Below, one piece after another: positions 5,652 through 7,545 of a DNA stretch of 7,545 nt; within the stretch, counting starts at the first letter, position 1, and each line of letters opens with the position of its first letter. Both the position numbers and the translations under genes were made by a program. The notes under the pieces were generated by a model. It was not told the origin of the DNA. It did not search any database and saw only the letters and a list, made by a program, of their open reading frames with translations. The DNA is from Bacteroidota bacterium (GTDB lineage: Bacteria > Bacteroidota > Bacteroidia > NS11-12g > UBA955). The stretch spans positions 1 to 7,545 of the forward strand of contig VMCP01000100.1 in assembly GCA_008081305.1 (NCBI GenBank). Direction: 5' to 3'.

Positions 5652-7545
5652 AGCGTAATTCTGCCGAACAGTAAATTATGGATACCTTGGCTTCTATACC
5701 GAAGAAGGGCGTGGCAAGCTGCGATAATCTATGGGTAGCCGCACGCAGGCTATGATCCATAGGTACCCGAATTGGAATCCATTCATTGTCCAAAAAGCAA
5801 TGAAAGGCCCCTTAGGGCCGGGGAACCCTCCGAACGAAAGCATTCAAGTAGGAGGTGGAAAAGAAATCAATTTCGAGATTTCCTTAGTAACGGCGAGTAA
5901 AAAGGAAACAGGTCAAACCGAATGAGTATAAGAAATTATATTCGGATGTGGTGTTGAGGACTAGTGTCAACGCGTAAGTTTTAGAAACTGAATTTTGTTT
6001 GGAACACAAAACCATAGAGGGTGACAGTCCCGTAAGTGTATAAAACATGCTATGAGCATTAGTATCCAGACTAGGGCGGATTGGTAATTCCGTCCAAACC
6101 TCCAGAACCAACTGGAAAGCCTAAATATTAATAGAAGACCGATAGCGAACTAGTAACGTGAGTGAAAGGTGAAAAGTAGTGGTAAAACACAGTGAAAAGA
6201 GCTTGAAATAATTTACTTAAAGAGTGTAATGGCGTCGAAGGAAAGAGACTCATCGAATCTAACGGTTGCGAAACCTTCTTGAGAGATGAGTTTACCAGCG
6301 TCATTGCGTCAGTCTTGAAACACTGGCCAGGGAGTTTATTTATGTGGTGAGGCTAAGATCATATCTGTGCCGTAGGGAAACCAACCAGCCCGCAATATTA
6401 TGAGGGGCGACGTCTGAAAGGGCGTGAAATCACATGAATAAGATGCGAAACGAGTTGATCTATGCGTGGGCAGGTTGAAGCCTTGGGAAACTAAGGTGGA
6501 GGACCGAACGGTTGCTGATATACAACTCGCTCCGCTGACCTACGTATAGTAGTCAAAGGCTAATCTAAACTCGTGATAGCACATTAAAACCGAAGTGGTG
6601 CCGCAGACCAGCGTTGGACGAAAGAAATTTGAAGGTAGAGTACAGACAGAGTCGGAAAGGGCCTTCACGGGCTCGCCACTCCATCTAACTCCGAATGTCA
6701 AATTCTTGTAGACTCCAGCAGTCGGGTGGGTCGCCGTAAGGGTGATCACCGAGAAGCGAATAAGCTTGATCTGGGTTAAGGGCCCCAAATGTCAGTTAAG
6801 TGTTAAGCTGAAGGGCGTCGTATCGCGAAGACAATGAGGTGGTAAGCTTAGAAGCAGCTACCCATTAAAAAGTTCGTACTAGATTACTCATCGAGCGGTA
6901 CGGCCCTGAAAATGGACGGGGCTCAAACTGACTCCCGATACCCAGAGGCGTATATTAATACGATCCGGTAGGTTTTCGATGGCATAGGGTAGAAGCAGGT
7001 TGGAGATGACCTGTGGACCTTTGTCATGTGCAGATCCTGGTAGTAGTAGGCAGAAAACATGGGTGAAAACCCCATGGGTCAAAAAGGCAAGGGTTCCGAG
7101 GCAATGTCAATCAGCCTCGGGTAAGCCGGTCCTAAGCGTAACCTTATTATGGTCATCGCAAAAGGGAAGCAGGTTAATATTCCTGCGCTGCGCCTGAACT
7201 CGGTAACGATAGAATATGATCGGACGCTTGTAGATAGGTTCTTGTGGACCGTCGTCCAGACTAAGTGTATAAGTCCTAGGAGTTGCGTTGAGCAGAGAAT
7301 TGGACAAAATCACGAATGGCCACCCAATAGTGGGGGGTTGAATTGATTTCTAAAAGCCCATGAAAACGATCATATTTACTAATGGCGCATCCGTACCTAA
7401 ACCGACACGGGTGTCCTTAGGCTTAGAAGGCTAAGACCTCTTGGAGTAAGGGAGGGAAGGGAATTCGGCAAATGAGGCGAGGAACGGCGGGAGAAGCGCT
7501 GCCGTTAGACGGGGGGCGGCCGAAGGGGGCACGAACAGAGGGAAC
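5652..7545 (+). rRNA. 23S ribosomal RNA, 5' part (domains I-III and start of IV); 3' end outside window
   Basis: Large-subunit rRNA that forms the peptidyl-transferase core of the 50S subunit. Landmarks in order: the 5' helix region with GGATACCTTGGC (~5680); AAGCTGCGATAA (~5719); GTAACGGCGAGTAAA (~5887); the archaeal/eukaryal-type loop TCTTGAAACAC inside its stem (6310-6325); GGTTGAAGCC and GGAGGACCGAA (~6474-6507); the GTPase-centre arm GCTTAGAAGCAGC (~6846-6858); the archaeal-type GATCCTGGTAGTAGTAG (7033-7049); GGTCCTAAGCG (~7128); CAGGTTAATATTCCTG (~7170); and CCGTACCTAAACCGACAC (7391-7408). The 5' end (~5652) is estimated from the distance to the GGATACC landmark and could be off by ~15 bases. 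About 1.9 of an expected ~2.9-3.0 kb is present. No 16S or tRNA precedes it. Several normally invariant loops differ from consensus, and the last ~90 bases are abnormally T-poor. The open frames on both strands within it are chance and are not genes. Confidence 0.95.

Noticed and set aside
5731..7346. Several open frames of 64-82 codons on both strands
   Set aside because: They all lie inside the 23S rRNA gene, where less AT-rich structured sequence leaves chance open frames. None resembles a protein I recognise.

Overview
The window looks like part of an archaeal chromosome. It carries the small subunit of the archaea-only DNA polymerase D, a long single-chain archaeal replication protein A (RPA), and a 23S rRNA with archaeal signatures. 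Crenarchaea lack PolD. The 23S gene is preceded by its own ~500 bp non-coding region and a divergent protein gene, with no 16S rRNA or spacer tRNA. Unlinked 16S and 23S genes are typical of Thermoplasmata and are reported for uncultured marine Group II-type euryarchaea. The protein genes are very AT-rich and the rRNA clearly less so. My best guess is a low-GC, Thermoplasmata-like euryarchaeon such as a marine planktonic lineage. This is inference, not a taxonomic assignment.

Layout: (1) 2-1507 (+), PolD small subunit (DP1), cut by the left edge of the window. (2) 1572-3026 (+), a full-length group II PLP-dependent amino-acid decarboxylase of the aromatic-amino-acid (DDC/tyrosine decarboxylase) type. 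(3) 3032-5119 (-), a multi-OB-fold RPA with a C-terminal zinc finger, convergent with the decarboxylase and only 5 bp from it. (4) ~5120-5650, a divergent promoter region serving RPA leftward and the rRNA rightward, with TATA-like boxes and small inverted repeats. (5) ~5652-7545 (+), a 23S rRNA truncated by the right edge near the start of domain IV.

DP1 and RPA both act at the replication fork: DP1 supplies the proofreading nuclease of the replicative polymerase, and RPA coats single-stranded DNA. The decarboxylase has no evident link to replication and looks like a metabolic gene, possibly acquired by transfer, lying between them.

I found no CRISPR array, insertion sequence, tRNA or defence system, and nothing that is convincingly a new system. 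The items most worth a second look are the free-standing 23S gene, its sequence changes at normally near-invariant loops (some of them pair-compensated), an aberrant T-poor and G-rich right edge that may be an assembly artefact, and the DDC-like decarboxylase.
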